A DNA stretch of 42,517 nucleotides. Source: QYQD01 sp040754095. Lineage in GTDB: Bacteria; Desulfobacterota; QYQD01. The stretch covers positions 1 to 42,517 of the forward strand of contig JBFMFO010000023.1 of assembly GCA_040754095.1 (NCBI GenBank), read 5' to 3'. Below are positions 24,813 to 33,069 of the stretch, in pieces. Each line of letters opens with the position of its first letter. Position 1 is the stretch's first letter. The translations under genes were made by a program, and so were the position numbers. The notes beneath the pieces were generated by a model. The model worked only from the letters and a program-made list of their open reading frames with translations, made no database searches and was not told the DNA's origin.

Positions 24813-25553
24813 TTAAGCCTCTTCAGCCAGAAAGATGGCCTCGGCGATCTCCCGCATGGTCTTCCGGGTATTCATGCTCCGTCTCTGTATCCAGCGGTAA
24901 GCCTCTTCACCGGATATGCCCCGCTTTTTTATCAATATGTCCTTAGCCCTTTCGATAAGTTTTCTGGCCTCCAGCTCCTCCTGAATCACCCTGGTGCGGA
25001 CCATCAACTCGGTATTTTCAATGGCAATAGCCGCTTCATTAGCTACGGTGATCAAGACCTTTTTGTCGATCTCGGAAAAATGATGGGGATAAGGCGTATA
25101 ACAATTGACAACTCCGATAACGCGGCCCTTGACGGCCATGGGGACACTCAGCATAGATACCAAATTTTCGCTTCTGGCCAGTTCTTTCTCTTTAAAATCC
25201 TCTTCTTCCTGGACGTTATAGACAGCGCGTGGCGTATTGGTTGCCGCTACTTTCCCGACGATCCCTTCGCCGAGTTTCAGGCTGCGCTCTTTCAAGTATT
25301 CCCGGCTAATACTCTGGGTGGCGCGCAGTCTTAAGGTCTTATCCTTTTCATCAAGGAGCCAGAGGGAACAGACCTTGGAGTGCATAGCTTCAGCGGTTAC
25401 CGTAACAATCAGGCGCAAGATGTCCTCTATGTATCGATCAGAGGTAATGGCTTTACCGATCTCGGTAAGGGCTTCGATCTGCTTTTCAAAAGATGGCCTG
25501 GATTGATCACCTGACATAAAAAGAATATAGCTGCCCGGACCGAAATCCGTCAA
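24813..25553 (-). CDS. GAF-ANTAR regulator (putative RNA-binding antiterminator)
   Basis: A protein of up to 246 residues. A GAF sensor domain spans about 40-180 (KVCSLWLLDEKDKTLRLRAT, GEGIVGKVAATNTP, SVPMAVKGRVIGVVNCYTP). After a helical linker, an ANTAR domain occupies the last 55 residues (RKLIERAKDILIKKRGISGE, EAYRWIQRRSMNTRKTMREIA). ANTAR domains bind paired hairpins in mRNA and prevent termination, often in nitrogen-metabolism genes. This gene lies directly before glnA on the same strand, so a nitrogen role is inferred. The open frame starts at TTG 25553; ATG 25517, just before the SGDQ segment, is an equally good start, and neither has a clear ribosome site. Confidence 0.88.
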   Translation of the reverse strand: MTDFGPGSYILFMSGDQSRPSFEKQIEALTEIGKAITSDRYIEDILRLIVTVTAEAMHSKVCSLWLLDEKDKTLRLRATQSISREYLKERSLKLGEGIVGKVAATNTPRAVYNVQEEEDFKEKELARSENLVSMLSVPMAVKGRVIGVVNCYTPYPHHFSEIDKKVLITVANEAAIAIENTELMVRTRVIQEELEARKLIERAKDILIKKRGISGEEAYRWIQRRSMNTRKTMREIAEAIFLAEEA

Positions 25554-25649
25554 GAAAAAAAGGGGATTTTGCCATTTGAAATTATTGATAATCCCTGGTA
25601 GCGGGATTAGATGAATTTACCTTAACAGAGGGTAATTTTACAGGGTAAC

Positions 25650-26534
25650 TCATACGGAAATAAGCGACCCCCAGGTCTCTTTTATTACATCCTTGAGGGA
25701 GTAGAGCCCTTCTTCTACGCCTGTAACATAATCCTCGGTTAACTCCAGATCCCTAAGCAACGAAGCGGGCCATGTCCAACTGTCGTCAGATTTCTCTCCC
25801 ATGCCGGCCCGGTGCGTCAAAATGTCCGCCAGTTGCACTATACCGGCAGCCGGGAGGAAGGTCTTTTGTTCATACGGGTGGTGATGGCAGGAAATAGCCC
25901 GGATAAAGGCCTCCGGAAACTGCCACTTTTCCGCTAACCATCGCCCCATAAGGGTATGCTTAAGGCCGTACCTTTCCTCAGCTTCCAGCATGGAACATTT
26001 TTCCCGGTCTTTAATATCCAGTATGGCCTGGAAATCCTCCGGGAAATAGGCGCAAAGTGCTACCCTGCCTATATCATGCACAATGCCGCAGGTAAATAAA
26101 GATTCGGGGTCAATACTGGCGGTAATACGCGCAATCATGCGCGATACGATGCCCACTCCAATGGAATGCAGCCAGAATCCATCCACGCTAAACCCCGGAA
26201 ACCTTGTTTTGGTCTTAAAAAAATTCATTAAGGCCACACTCATAGCCAGATTCTTAACTTCGGTAAATCCGATGGCTACTACCGCCCGGCTGATTGTGGT
26301 CACCTGCATGCGCAGACCATAAAAGGCCGAATTAGCCACACTGATGATCTTGGCGCTCAGTGACTGGTCATACTTAATAATATTTTCCAGGTCCCGCGCC
26401 GACTTATTCTCATCCTCCAGGATGGAAAAAATCTTCTCAAGGGTAACCGGGATAGTAGGCAAGGTATCGATCGCCCCCACACCCTCGCGAATCTTTTTTA
26501 CCTTGACATAATCCTTAACGTTATCCGCTTGCAT
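25650..26534 (-). CDS. HDOD-domain signalling protein
   Basis: A 294-residue cytoplasmic protein with one HDOD domain over about 20-220. Landmarks are LPTIPVTLEKIFSILEDENK, IIKYDQSLSAKIISVANSAF, ISRAVVAIGFTEVKNLAM, and the GIVHDIGRVAL segment with the histidine-aspartate pair. SCHHHPYEQ follows further on. HDOD proteins are regulatory relatives of HD phosphodiesterases, common in chemotaxis and c-di-GMP networks, usually without catalysis. AGGAGATAAT precedes ATG 26534. It lies between the MinD-like and GAF-ANTAR genes on the same strand, fitting a signalling operon with PilZ. Confidence 0.92.
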   Translation of the reverse strand: MQADNVKDYVKVKKIREGVGAIDTLPTIPVTLEKIFSILEDENKSARDLENIIKYDQSLSAKIISVANSAFYGLRMQVTTISRAVVAIGFTEVKNLAMSVALMNFFKTKTRFPGFSVDGFWLHSIGVGIVSRMIARITASIDPESLFTCGIVHDIGRVALCAYFPEDFQAILDIKDREKCSMLEAEERYGLKHTLMGRWLAEKWQFPEAFIRAISCHHHPYEQKTFLPAAGIVQLADILTHRAGMGEKSDDSWTWPASLLRDLELTEDYVTGVEEGLYSLKDVIKETWGSLISV

Positions 26535-26662
26535 ACCATATTATCTCCTGTTCTTTCGGTTTCTTTTTATTATATCGGCTCCTTTGACAAAAGAGGTTAA
26601 GCGTAAAGGGACATATAACTGAACTGCACGGCCATATCGGCCCGTCGAGATCATGGATATAT

Positions 26663-27649
26663 TTAAGGCAGGCTTACGGCAGAGCCCGGATTTGGATGCA
26701 GTGGCAGTGAACCGGGGCGAACGCTCTCGTTCCCGGCAGATATTGCCGCAGTCTCCCTTAGAATTTCATAAGCCATCTGGTATGTTGATAAGGCCGCCTG
26801 GCTCTTACTGTTATCTAAAAGAAATGGAACCATCCTGTTTACCGATCTCTCGATCTCCGGATCATATTGCACAAAACCAAGATCGGCCAGATGGATATCC
26901 AGATACTTTTCCGTGACCGTCCGCACTACTTTAGAGGCCTCGCGGTCTTTATCCTTTTTTACCATATTGGCCACGATCTTGACATCGAAGCTATCCGTTA
27001 TCCGGCAGAGTCTTAGATAATCTTCTTCGCTAAACTCCCGGACTATATGTTTCAACTCGCTCATGGAGCTTATCTTTTCCTCTCCGGAGCCGCCGGCAAA
27101 CCTGGTTATCAGAGACGAAAGCGCCTCGTTTTGGGAGAATTCCCGCGATAACCGCCTTAGAAGGCTGCTTTTGATGAAACCATAAACGTTCTGAAGAGAA
27201 GTAGCCTGGGGGGTAAATACAGCAATCTTTCCTGTCGCATAAAGGAAGAAATCCAGGACGTTATACGAAGTACCCGCCCCCAGATCAAGAATAACAAAAT
27301 CAGTAGGCAGGTTATTTAGCTGGTTAAGCAGTCTCATTTTTTGTGTATATTTAGGATTGGCAAGGCTCAGCATGTCATCAGCCCCACAGATCAGTTTCAG
27401 ATTTTCGTGAGGCGTATCGATGAGGACGTCACTCAATCGATCCACTTTCTTGCCGATAAAATCCTGGAGGGTTACGCTTGGATAACGTATGCCGAGTAAA
27501 ATGTGAAGATTCGCCCCTCCCAGGTCGGCGTCAACCACTGTTACCTTCCTGCCCAGTTTGGCCAGCCAGATGCTCAGGGCCAGAGTCAGGACGCTTTTGC
27601 CCACCCCGCCCTTTCCTCCCCCTATAGCCCACATTTTATGCTGCACCAT
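26663..27649 (-). CDS. MinD/ParA-family ATPase (FlhG/FleN-like)
   Basis: A 328-residue P-loop ATPase of the deviant Walker A class: GGKGGVGKSVLTLAL (10-24), then VDADLGGANLHILLG and the switch DLGAGTSYNVLDF. The GGANLH and QDF words, and the spacing, recall FlhG/FleN and related MinD-like proteins that set flagellar or other polar numbers. No flagellar genes are in this window, so the cargo is unknown. The C-terminal tail (about 300-328, rich in S, P and N) shows no amphipathic membrane helix. It lies 26 nt after the PilZ gene and is likely co-transcribed with it. Confidence 0.88.
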   Translation of the reverse strand: MVQHKMWAIGGGKGGVGKSVLTLALSIWLAKLGRKVTVVDADLGGANLHILLGIRYPSVTLQDFIGKKVDRLSDVLIDTPHENLKLICGADDMLSLANPKYTQKMRLLNQLNNLPTDFVILDLGAGTSYNVLDFFLYATGKIAVFTPQATSLQNVYGFIKSSLLRRLSREFSQNEALSSLITRFAGGSGEEKISSMSELKHIVREFSEEDYLRLCRITDSFDVKIVANMVKKDKDREASKVVRTVTEKYLDIHLADLGFVQYDPEIERSVNRMVPFLLDNSKSQAALSTYQMAYEILRETAAISAGNESVRPGSLPLHPNPGSAVSLP

Positions 27650-27675
27650 ATTTGATAATCCTGTAACAACTCTCG

Positions 27676-28122
27676 CTATTCACTGATCCCCAGACTATCC
27701 CAGAGATCCCAGAGCATATTATGGTCTTTGGCATCAACCGCCAGGAGTTTTTCTATGTTCTGTAAGTGGAACCGGGTCATCTCTACGAATTGCATGCCCA
27801 GCATGACTACATGCCTGGCCTGTTCTGCACGTGTCCCCCACCGGACTTCTCCCAGCAAAAAAAATCGCTGACTCATGAAGGGGATGTTTATCTCTATCTT
27901 GATCCGTCGTCTCAGGAGATCGTCTATGTCCAAAGGATTATAACCCTCATGGAGATATATGCACATGCCCTCCATGGACAGGTTGCTGACAAACCCATCA
28001 TACCTGGCCGGAAGACCGTACTGCACCCACTCAGGATCAACTATAAAAATTCTTATCGGATGATAGATCTCGTGACGCTTCTCGCGACGGCGTTCGGAAG
28101 GATCCACCAATTCCTCCAGCAA
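27676..28122 (-). CDS. PilZ-domain protein (c-di-GMP receptor)
   Basis: A 148-residue protein. RRREKRHEIYHPIRI carries the RxxxR half of the c-di-GMP site and SNLSMEGMCIYL the (D/N)xSxxG half, so ligand binding is likely. The rest is a beta-barrel pattern (RRIKIEINIPF, FFLLGEVRWG, HVVMLGMQFVEM) followed by a C-terminal helix. It heads the leftward run PilZ, MinD-like, HDOD, GAF-ANTAR, glnA. The open frame begins at TTG 28122, preceded by AAGGGA at a good distance; no ATG lies in frame nearby. Confidence 0.88.
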   Translation of the reverse strand: MLEELVDPSERRREKRHEIYHPIRIFIVDPEWVQYGLPARYDGFVSNLSMEGMCIYLHEGYNPLDIDDLLRRRIKIEINIPFMSQRFFLLGEVRWGTRAEQARHVVMLGMQFVEMTRFHLQNIEKLLAVDAKDHNMLWDLWDSLGISE

Positions 28123-28236
28123 CGTTCATCCCTTTTAATTTGTTACTTTTGTTATTCATCGGATTCACATCGCATTATCTTTAATCATCTTGGGTTACGA
28201 AAAAATCGAACGGCTATAAACAAATGGCATGACAAA

Positions 28237-28278
28237 GCGCGAAGCCGGAAATGGTAGTTTCCGGATGAGCACTAATTA
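28237..28278. repeat. dispersed repeat family GTAGTTTCCGG, copy 2
   Basis: GCGCGAAGCCGGAAATGG then TAGTTTCCGGATGAGCAC, followed by TAATTA; matches 1387-1428 with a few substitutions, same orientation. Confidence 0.75.
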
Positions 28279-28527
28279 TTAAATGTCATTGGTCAATAGT
28301 CATTTGTCACTTGTAACAGAAGCCGACGGTTAAATATTTTTCGCAGTTAGCCAATGACCGGTAACTTCACTTGTAATTTTCTGAAAGGACTTGTGGGGCA
28401 AAAATCGTCACTTCAGTGGTACTTTTTTGACACAAAAAAACAAATTACCGGACCGGCCAATTCGATCCCTAACCATAAATATAATGAAATCGCCAAGTTA
28501 AATTCTTGAGCGGTTTATTATAAATAA
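28279..28527. other. gene-free region upstream of the micro-ORF cluster
   Basis: It begins with iterated GTCATTGGTCAATAGTCATT / TTGTCACTTGTAA / CCAATGACCGG units, another low-complexity repeat type. It continues with AT-rich sequence holding GTCACTTCAGTGGTAC and the near-palindrome ATTACCGGACCGGCCAAT. Activator sites for the sigma-54 promoter would be expected here; none can be assigned. Confidence 0.35.
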
Positions 28528-28543
28528 TGGCACATATTTTGCT
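28528..28543 (+). promoter_or_regulatory. near-consensus sigma-54 promoter of the micro-ORF cluster
   Basis: TGGCACATATTTTGCT: GG and GC are exactly 10 nt apart and both boxes match the consensus TGGCAC-N5-TTGCW. Transcription would start near 28555. A possible overlapping sigma-70 promoter, TTGACA (28555-28560) with TATCTT (28578-28583) at 17 nt, could serve as an alternative. Confidence 0.82.
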
Positions 28544-28614
28544 TATTCAATAGCTTGACAGTCGTTATATACGATGTTATCTTTTTGACATACATTTTAT
28601 AAGGAGGTGGAGAC

Positions 28615-28713
28615 ATGAATTGCTTGAAGAAACCATATAAGCCGACACAGCAGGCAGTATGTATGAATTGTAAGCGAAGATGCGAGCGGGCGGGCCGCCA
28701 GATGAAGAAGTGA
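28615..28713 (+). CDS. 32-aa Cys-rich micropeptide
   Basis: A 32-codon ORF: MNCLKKPYKPTQQ, then AVCMNCKRRCERAGRQMKK. AAGGAGGTG at 28601-28609 lies 5 nt before the ATG, an excellent ribosome site, about 60 nt downstream of the predicted sigma-54 start point. The peptide is very basic, with C3, C16, C19 and C23; C-x2-C-x3-C looks like a metal or redox site. No signal peptide or membrane segment. I know no family. The evidence for translation is the initiation signal and position; length alone would not support it. Confidence 0.65.
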   Translation: MNCLKKPYKPTQQAVCMNCKRRCERAGRQMKK

Positions 28714-28809
28714 AGCTGCGGTAATACAACCGCTTCGGGTGGTATCTCCGACTGGACTGAGGCTTGCGCAGATATACCTTGGTCTTTTAGGCCGATGTTA
28801 TCTAAGGCT
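28714..28809 (+). other. structured spacer between micro-ORFs 1 and 2
   Basis: Contains the hairpin GCGGT-AATACA-ACCGC (28718-28733) and the pair GGTATCT / AGATATACC (28741-28747 with 28770-28778). The first loop is a hexaloop starting with A, but lacks the G4 expected in ANTAR targets. Possible mRNA-level control or stability element. Confidence 0.35.
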
Positions 28810-28822
28810 GGAGGTGGTTTAT

Positions 28823-28915
28823 TTGAAATTACCCGGAGACGTTCATGCAGCGGTCGGATCCTGCCGAATATATAGTAAAAGGGTCAGCAACTCAGTAATA
28901 GGATATAACCTATGA
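28823..28915 (+). CDS. 30-aa micropeptide, TTG start
   Basis: A 30-codon ORF beginning at TTG: KLPGDVHAAVGSCRIYSKR, then VSNSVIGYNL. GGAGGTGG at 28810-28817 sits 5 nt before the TTG. Its TGA overlaps the ATG of the next ORF as ATGA, the standard sign of coupled translation. The coupling and the strong ribosome site support it. It may act as a leader peptide controlling the next ORF, or be a functional peptide. No family recognised. Confidence 0.5.
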   Translation: MKLPGDVHAAVGSCRIYSKRVSNSVIGYNL

Positions 28916-29034
28916 ACAAACAGGAGATTGTCAGGATATTGCTTTTGAGCCCATTATACCTGCAAATGCCGGTAAAGGAACGGATGAGGCTGGTCATGGA
29001 GATGGTGCGTCGATACGCGCCCTCGGAACGCTAA
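28912..29034 (+). CDS. 40-aa helical micropeptide
   Basis: A 40-codon ORF: MNKQEIVRILLLSPLYLQMP, then VKERMRLVMEMVRRYAPSER. It is basic with two amphipathic helices broken by the SPLY and MPVKE turns, too charged for a membrane span. Translation is probably coupled to the preceding ORF through ATGA. Small helical proteins of this kind often bind a larger partner, but none can be named from the sequence. Confidence 0.6.
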   Translation: MNKQEIVRILLLSPLYLQMPVKERMRLVMEMVRRYAPSER

Positions 29035-29108
29035 AACCCATAAAAAGGCTTCTTCCTTCCTTTCCCTCCTTATATTATTGCCTTCCATCCGAATATCACT
29101 TGAACACC

Positions 29109-30026
29109 TTAATCCCTTGGGACCGCAAGCATTCGATCCACTGCTTTTTTGGCCCGGATACGAACTTGTTCCGGCACGTGAACCACATTCTTAAGCTCAG
29201 AAAGCGCCGCAATAACATCCCCAAGACGGGTAAGCTTCATGTGTTCACAGATCATCTTATCCGAAGCCGGATAAAATCTCTTCATAGGATTTTGTCTCTG
29301 TAACGGATAAAGAAGCCCAACTTCGGTGCCGATAACGAACTCTTCAGACTTTGACTCGCGCACAAAAGCAAGCATACCCGTCGTGCTGCGTACGGCATCG
29401 GCCAGGTCAATAACCTCCGGACGGCACTCGGGATGGGCCAGGAATAATGCCTTCGGATGCCCTGCCTTAGCCTTCAACACATCCTCCACGCCTAAATTTT
29501 CATGTATCGGACAATACCCCTCCCAGTATATTATCTTCTTGCCTGTATGCCGCTGGGTATATTGAGCCAGGTTTTGATCCGGAGTCATTAAGACTACGTC
29601 GGCATCCGTCAAAGAATTGACTACTTTTATGGCATTAGCCGAGGTACAGCAGATGTCACTCTCGGCCTTGACCTCGGCCGTGGAGTTTACATAAGTAACC
29701 ACCGGAACCCCGGGAAGAGATAACCTCCTGGCGCGTAACGCATCCGCATCGATCATGTCCGCCATCTCACACCCCGCATCCAGCCGGGGCAAAATAACAG
29801 TCTTATCCGGACAAAGGATAGCCGCGGTCTCGGCCATGAAACGCACCCCGCAAAAGACGATCACTTTGGCGTCGGTCTTGGCCGCTCTGACACTCAGATC
29901 CAGAGAATCTCCGGTCAGATCGGCAACATCCTGGATTTCAGGAAGCTGGTAATTATGCGCCAGAAGTATGGCGTTTTTTTCTTTAAGGAGTCTGCGGACT
30001 TCCGCCTGTAGTTTTTCCAGAGACAT
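29109..30026 (-). CDS. nadA: quinolinate synthase NadA
   Basis: A protein of about 305 residues that condenses iminoaspartate and dihydroxyacetone phosphate to quinolinate in NAD synthesis, using a [4Fe-4S] cluster. Conserved words are LAHNYQLPEIQDVADLTGDS, VIVFCGVRFMAETA (first Cys), SDICCTSANA (second), and HPECRPEV (third). These supply the cluster cysteines. The C terminus RFYPASDKMICEHMKLTRLG is typical. The frame is open to GTG 30053, but ATG 30026 (MSLEKLQ) with AAAGG upstream is the better start. It is followed by no nadB or nadC here. It lies 40 nt downstream of lolA on the same strand, so it may share its transcript. Confidence 0.95.
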   Translation of the reverse strand: MSLEKLQAEVRRLLKEKNAILLAHNYQLPEIQDVADLTGDSLDLSVRAAKTDAKVIVFCGVRFMAETAAILCPDKTVILPRLDAGCEMADMIDADALRARRLSLPGVPVVTYVNSTAEVKAESDICCTSANAIKVVNSLTDADVVLMTPDQNLAQYTQRHTGKKIIYWEGYCPIHENLGVEDVLKAKAGHPKALFLAHPECRPEVIDLADAVRSTTGMLAFVRESKSEEFVIGTEVGLLYPLQRQNPMKRFYPASDKMICEHMKLTRLGDVIAALSELKNVVHVPEQVRIRAKKAVDRMLAVPRD

Positions 30027-30066
30027 TTTTAATACCTTTCGTTGCTTCCACACTCTGTCTTGGTGA

Positions 30067-30762
30067 TTATCTATCTACAACCTCTGTCCCCTTTGGAGGG
30101 GAAAAGGCAAAAATATGATCATCCAGGGGACCGTTTATACGCTGCCCTTTTAGATGAAGGAGAGTAGTATTGCTTAAATGGTCTTTGGAAAGTATGCTAT
30201 CTATAAGGAATGTATCTTTTTTTATCCATAATTTTATCTCTCTCACCTGCGGGTGGGTATAACGCGGCAGGAGTGTCAGGATATAAAATTCCCCCGGGAC
30301 CTTCTTACTCTCCGGAGCCATAACAATAACAAAATCTTTTTTAAAATCCCCCTGCCCTAAAAAGAAATCCATGGTTAGCTGCGATTGCAGGTACGCCCGG
30401 GCATCAAACCTATAGGCACGTTTTTCTGCGGCAATATAAATCCACAACGTCTTTCCATCGGCCACCATCTCTTGTCTATCAGGCCTTAAGTAATCCCATC
30501 GCATACACCCCGGTTTTTTAAAGTAAACCCTGCCTTCCGCCAGACGCCGCTGATTGAGGGCCGTCAGCCTGGTCTCCTGTTCAAAATCAGCCTCTATACA
30601 CTTAATGGTATTATAGCGCTCCTGTAAGCGCGCCACTATGTTATCAACGGTCAGGGGCTTCGCAAATGCCTCCCCGGCGCTAAGAGCCAGAACAAAGAGC
30701 GAGGAAAGGGCCAGCCATGCCCTCCGTCCGTGCGTCTTCCTGTAAAACCAGGAGGAATACAT
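30067..30762 (-). CDS. lolA: outer-membrane lipoprotein carrier LolA
   Basis: About 231 residues. Residues 1-34 form a long signal peptide with a basic start (YRKTHGRRAW) and core LALSSLFVLALSAGEAFA, so the protein is periplasmic. The mature part has the LolA pattern: NIVARLQERYNTIKCIEADF, EGRVYFKKPGCMRWDYL, DGKTLWIYIAAEKRAY, IKLWIKKDTFLIDSI. LolA ferries lipoproteins from LolCDE to the outer membrane. The frame runs back to 30819, but ATG 30762 gives a proper signal peptide. It starts one base after the ftsK stop (TAACATG), showing coupled translation. Confidence 0.92.
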   Translation of the reverse strand: MYSSWFYRKTHGRRAWLALSSLFVLALSAGEAFAKPLTVDNIVARLQERYNTIKCIEADFEQETRLTALNQRRLAEGRVYFKKPGCMRWDYLRPDRQEMVADGKTLWIYIAAEKRAYRFDARAYLQSQLTMDFFLGQGDFKKDFVIVMAPESKKVPGEFYILTLLPRYTHPQVREIKLWIKKDTFLIDSILSKDHLSNTTLLHLKGQRINGPLDDHIFAFSPPKGTEVVDR

Positions 30763-30763
30763 G

Positions 30764-32884
30764 TTAACCCAGGTTGTGTACAAGGACCTCACGTGGTTTG
30801 CTCCCATCTGCCGGGCCAACGATGCCTTCTTTTTCCATAGTCTCTATCATGCGCGCCGCCCGGTTATAACCCACCCGCAGACGCCGCTGGATCATGGAGA
30901 TAGAGGCCTGTCTGGTCTCCAGTACCAACTGCACCGCCTCTTCATATTTTTCATCGTAGTCGGCGCCGTCTTCCGTTTCCTCTTCCGTTTCTTCTACCTT
31001 CAATATTGTTTCGTCATAGGCCGGCTCCTTCTGCCCTTTCAGGAAGTCAACCACCCGCATGATCTCTGCCTCGGATATATAGGCCCCGTGAATACGCTGC
31101 AATTTAGCCGTACCCGGAGGAAGAAAGAGCATATCACCGGCGCCCAGCAAATTTTCGGCCCCGCCGGTATCCAGAATAGTCCGTGAATCTGTCTTGGATG
31201 ATACCTGAAAGGAAATACGCGTCGGGAAATTGGCCTTGATCACACCGGTCAGGACATCCACCGAAGGACGTTGAGTAGCCACCAGCAGGTGAATACCCGC
31301 GGCCCGGGCCATCTGGGCCAGACGGGTTATATGCTCTTCCACCTCATGGGAGGAAACGAGCATGAGATCGGCCAATTCATCGATCACAATAATGATGTAA
31401 GGAAGGGGAGTGTCATTATTATGGTTGTACTTATCAATGTTCTTGGCCTTTTTCTCTTCGAGCAGTATGTACCGGCGTTCCATCTCGGCTACTGCCCAGC
31501 CCAAGGCCTTTGTAGCCTTCTTCGGCTCGGTAACTACCGGGTGCAGGAGGTGCGGTATATCCCCGTAGGCCGAAAGCTCAATCCGTTTGGGATCGATCAT
31601 CAGGAGACGCACATGGTCCGGAGTGGATTTAAAAAGGATGCTGCAGATGGTGGCGTTGAGAAATACGCTCTTTCCCGCACCGGTGGCACCGGCGATCAGG
31701 AGATGGGGCATTTTAGCCAGGTCGGTCACTACCGGCTGGCCGACGATATCCTTGCCCAGGGCCATAGTCAATTTCGATGAGGCGCCGGAAAAGGCCTCGC
31801 TTTCCAAGATTTCCCCCAGGTAAACCGATTCCCGGTAGGTATTGGGGATCTCAATCCCTATAACCGATTTCCCCGGTATCGGGGCAACAATCCGTATATT
31901 CCCGGCCCGCAGGGCCAGGGCCAGATCATCGGCCAATGAGGTGACCCGGTTGATCTTCACACCGGCAGCCGGCTCGAATTCATACATGGTGATGACCGGA
32001 CCCGGACAGATCTCCGTCACCTTGCCGGCAACACCAAAATCGGCCAGCCTGTTTTCCAGGAGCCGGGCATTGGCCAGGAGACTCTCCTTGTTTCTTTCCC
32101 GCTCTTCTTTAAGCGGGACATCGAGGAGGGAAAGTGGCGGAAGCTTGAAATCACCGCCCGAGCGCATAAATGGCAGCTCTTCCTGGACCGGAGGCGAGAC
32201 TATCTCCGTCTTTTCACTGTGTACAGGCTCCGCGATGCGCGGCGCCTCCTTTTTTTCACCGGGTTTAGCGGGTTCTGCCTTTCTGGCCCTGTTTGCTGAT
32301 TTCAGTTTCCCGGTCAATACCTCCATTTTATCCCTTGTCCTATGCCATAAAAGATAGACGGAGAGACCGGTAGCCATCATAAGAGACAGGATAAAAAAGG
32401 TAACCGATATCAGGTATGCCCCAAACTTGTTTAATTTCATGGTAAAAGCCCGGGCCATCACCTCGCCTACAATACCACCGGCGACATAGGACGTTGAAAA
32501 AATAGTTACCCGGCCCGGCCCCCAGATAAGGGAGAAGAGGTTGCACGTGGTGACCAGCAAGAAAAGCCATCCCAACACCAGATAAGCGACCTGCCTGGCT
32601 ACGACCTCCGGCTTCAGGAGGCGCAAGGCGATGACGACCGGAAGGACCGGCAGCCAGAAAACGGCCAGCCCGAATACATCAAACAACAGGGCCGCCAGAT
32701 GAGCCCCAACCGTACCAACCCAGTTGCGGGCCTCCCCTGTGTTATACTGGCCAAAGGAGGAATCTTCAGGGGTATAAGACAAAAGGCCGGCCAAGAGGAA
32801 GAGCGCCAAGGCAAAACCGATGACCGCCAGGGCCTCCTGCTTTAAAGATGGTTTAGGGGATGATTCTCCAGACATATTAATCAC
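30764..32884 (-). CDS. ftsK: FtsK/SpoIIIE DNA translocase
   Basis: A protein of 703-706 residues that pumps chromosomal DNA at the septum. Four membrane segments lie in the first 190 residues, starting with ALAVIGFALALFLLAGLLSY. A linker (about 200-270) rich in K, E and P follows. The motor carries Walker A LLIAGATGAGKSVFLNA, Walker B YIIIVIDELADLM and the AQMARAAGIHLLVATQRPSV segment. The C-terminal winged-helix gamma domain (EEAVQLVLETRQASISMIQR, RLRVGYNRAARMIETMEKEG) reads KOPS sites. The short linker is usual outside enterobacteria. Start is GTG 32884 or ATG 32875. Coupled to lolA as in many Gram-negatives. Confidence 0.96.
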   Translation of the reverse strand: MINMSGESSPKPSLKQEALAVIGFALALFLLAGLLSYTPEDSSFGQYNTGEARNWVGTVGAHLAALLFDVFGLAVFWLPVLPVVIALRLLKPEVVARQVAYLVLGWLFLLVTTCNLFSLIWGPGRVTIFSTSYVAGGIVGEVMARAFTMKLNKFGAYLISVTFFILSLMMATGLSVYLLWHRTRDKMEVLTGKLKSANRARKAEPAKPGEKKEAPRIAEPVHSEKTEIVSPPVQEELPFMRSGGDFKLPPLSLLDVPLKEERERNKESLLANARLLENRLADFGVAGKVTEICPGPVITMYEFEPAAGVKINRVTSLADDLALALRAGNIRIVAPIPGKSVIGIEIPNTYRESVYLGEILESEAFSGASSKLTMALGKDIVGQPVVTDLAKMPHLLIAGATGAGKSVFLNATICSILFKSTPDHVRLLMIDPKRIELSAYGDIPHLLHPVVTEPKKATKALGWAVAEMERRYILLEEKKAKNIDKYNHNNDTPLPYIIIVIDELADLMLVSSHEVEEHITRLAQMARAAGIHLLVATQRPSVDVLTGVIKANFPTRISFQVSSKTDSRTILDTGGAENLLGAGDMLFLPPGTAKLQRIHGAYISEAEIMRVVDFLKGQKEPAYDETILKVEETEEETEDGADYDEKYEEAVQLVLETRQASISMIQRRLRVGYNRAARMIETMEKEGIVGPADGSKPREVLVHNLG

Positions 32885-32969
32885 ATATTACATCCGATAT
32901 TCTTTTGCTAAAACTAAATTTTTCAAGGGGTATTGTCAACACAATTCAACGCAGAAGCTGACTATCCGG

Positions 32970-33060
32970 CCACCAAGACACGAAGGCACAAAGTTAAAAA
33001 AATTCGAAATTCGAAATTAACCTGATCTCTTATTAGCTTGGTGTCTTAGTGTCTTGGTGG
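32970..33060. repeat. CCACCAAGACAC inverted repeat
   Basis: CCACCAAGACACGAAGGCAC and GTGTCTTAGTGTCTTGGTGG form the ends of a 91-bp inverted repeat. The middle contains the doublet ATTCGAAATTCGAAATT. A common dispersed non-coding repeat type, lying between ftsK and the ttcA-like gene. Confidence 0.8.
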
Positions 33061-33069
33061 CAATCCGAG

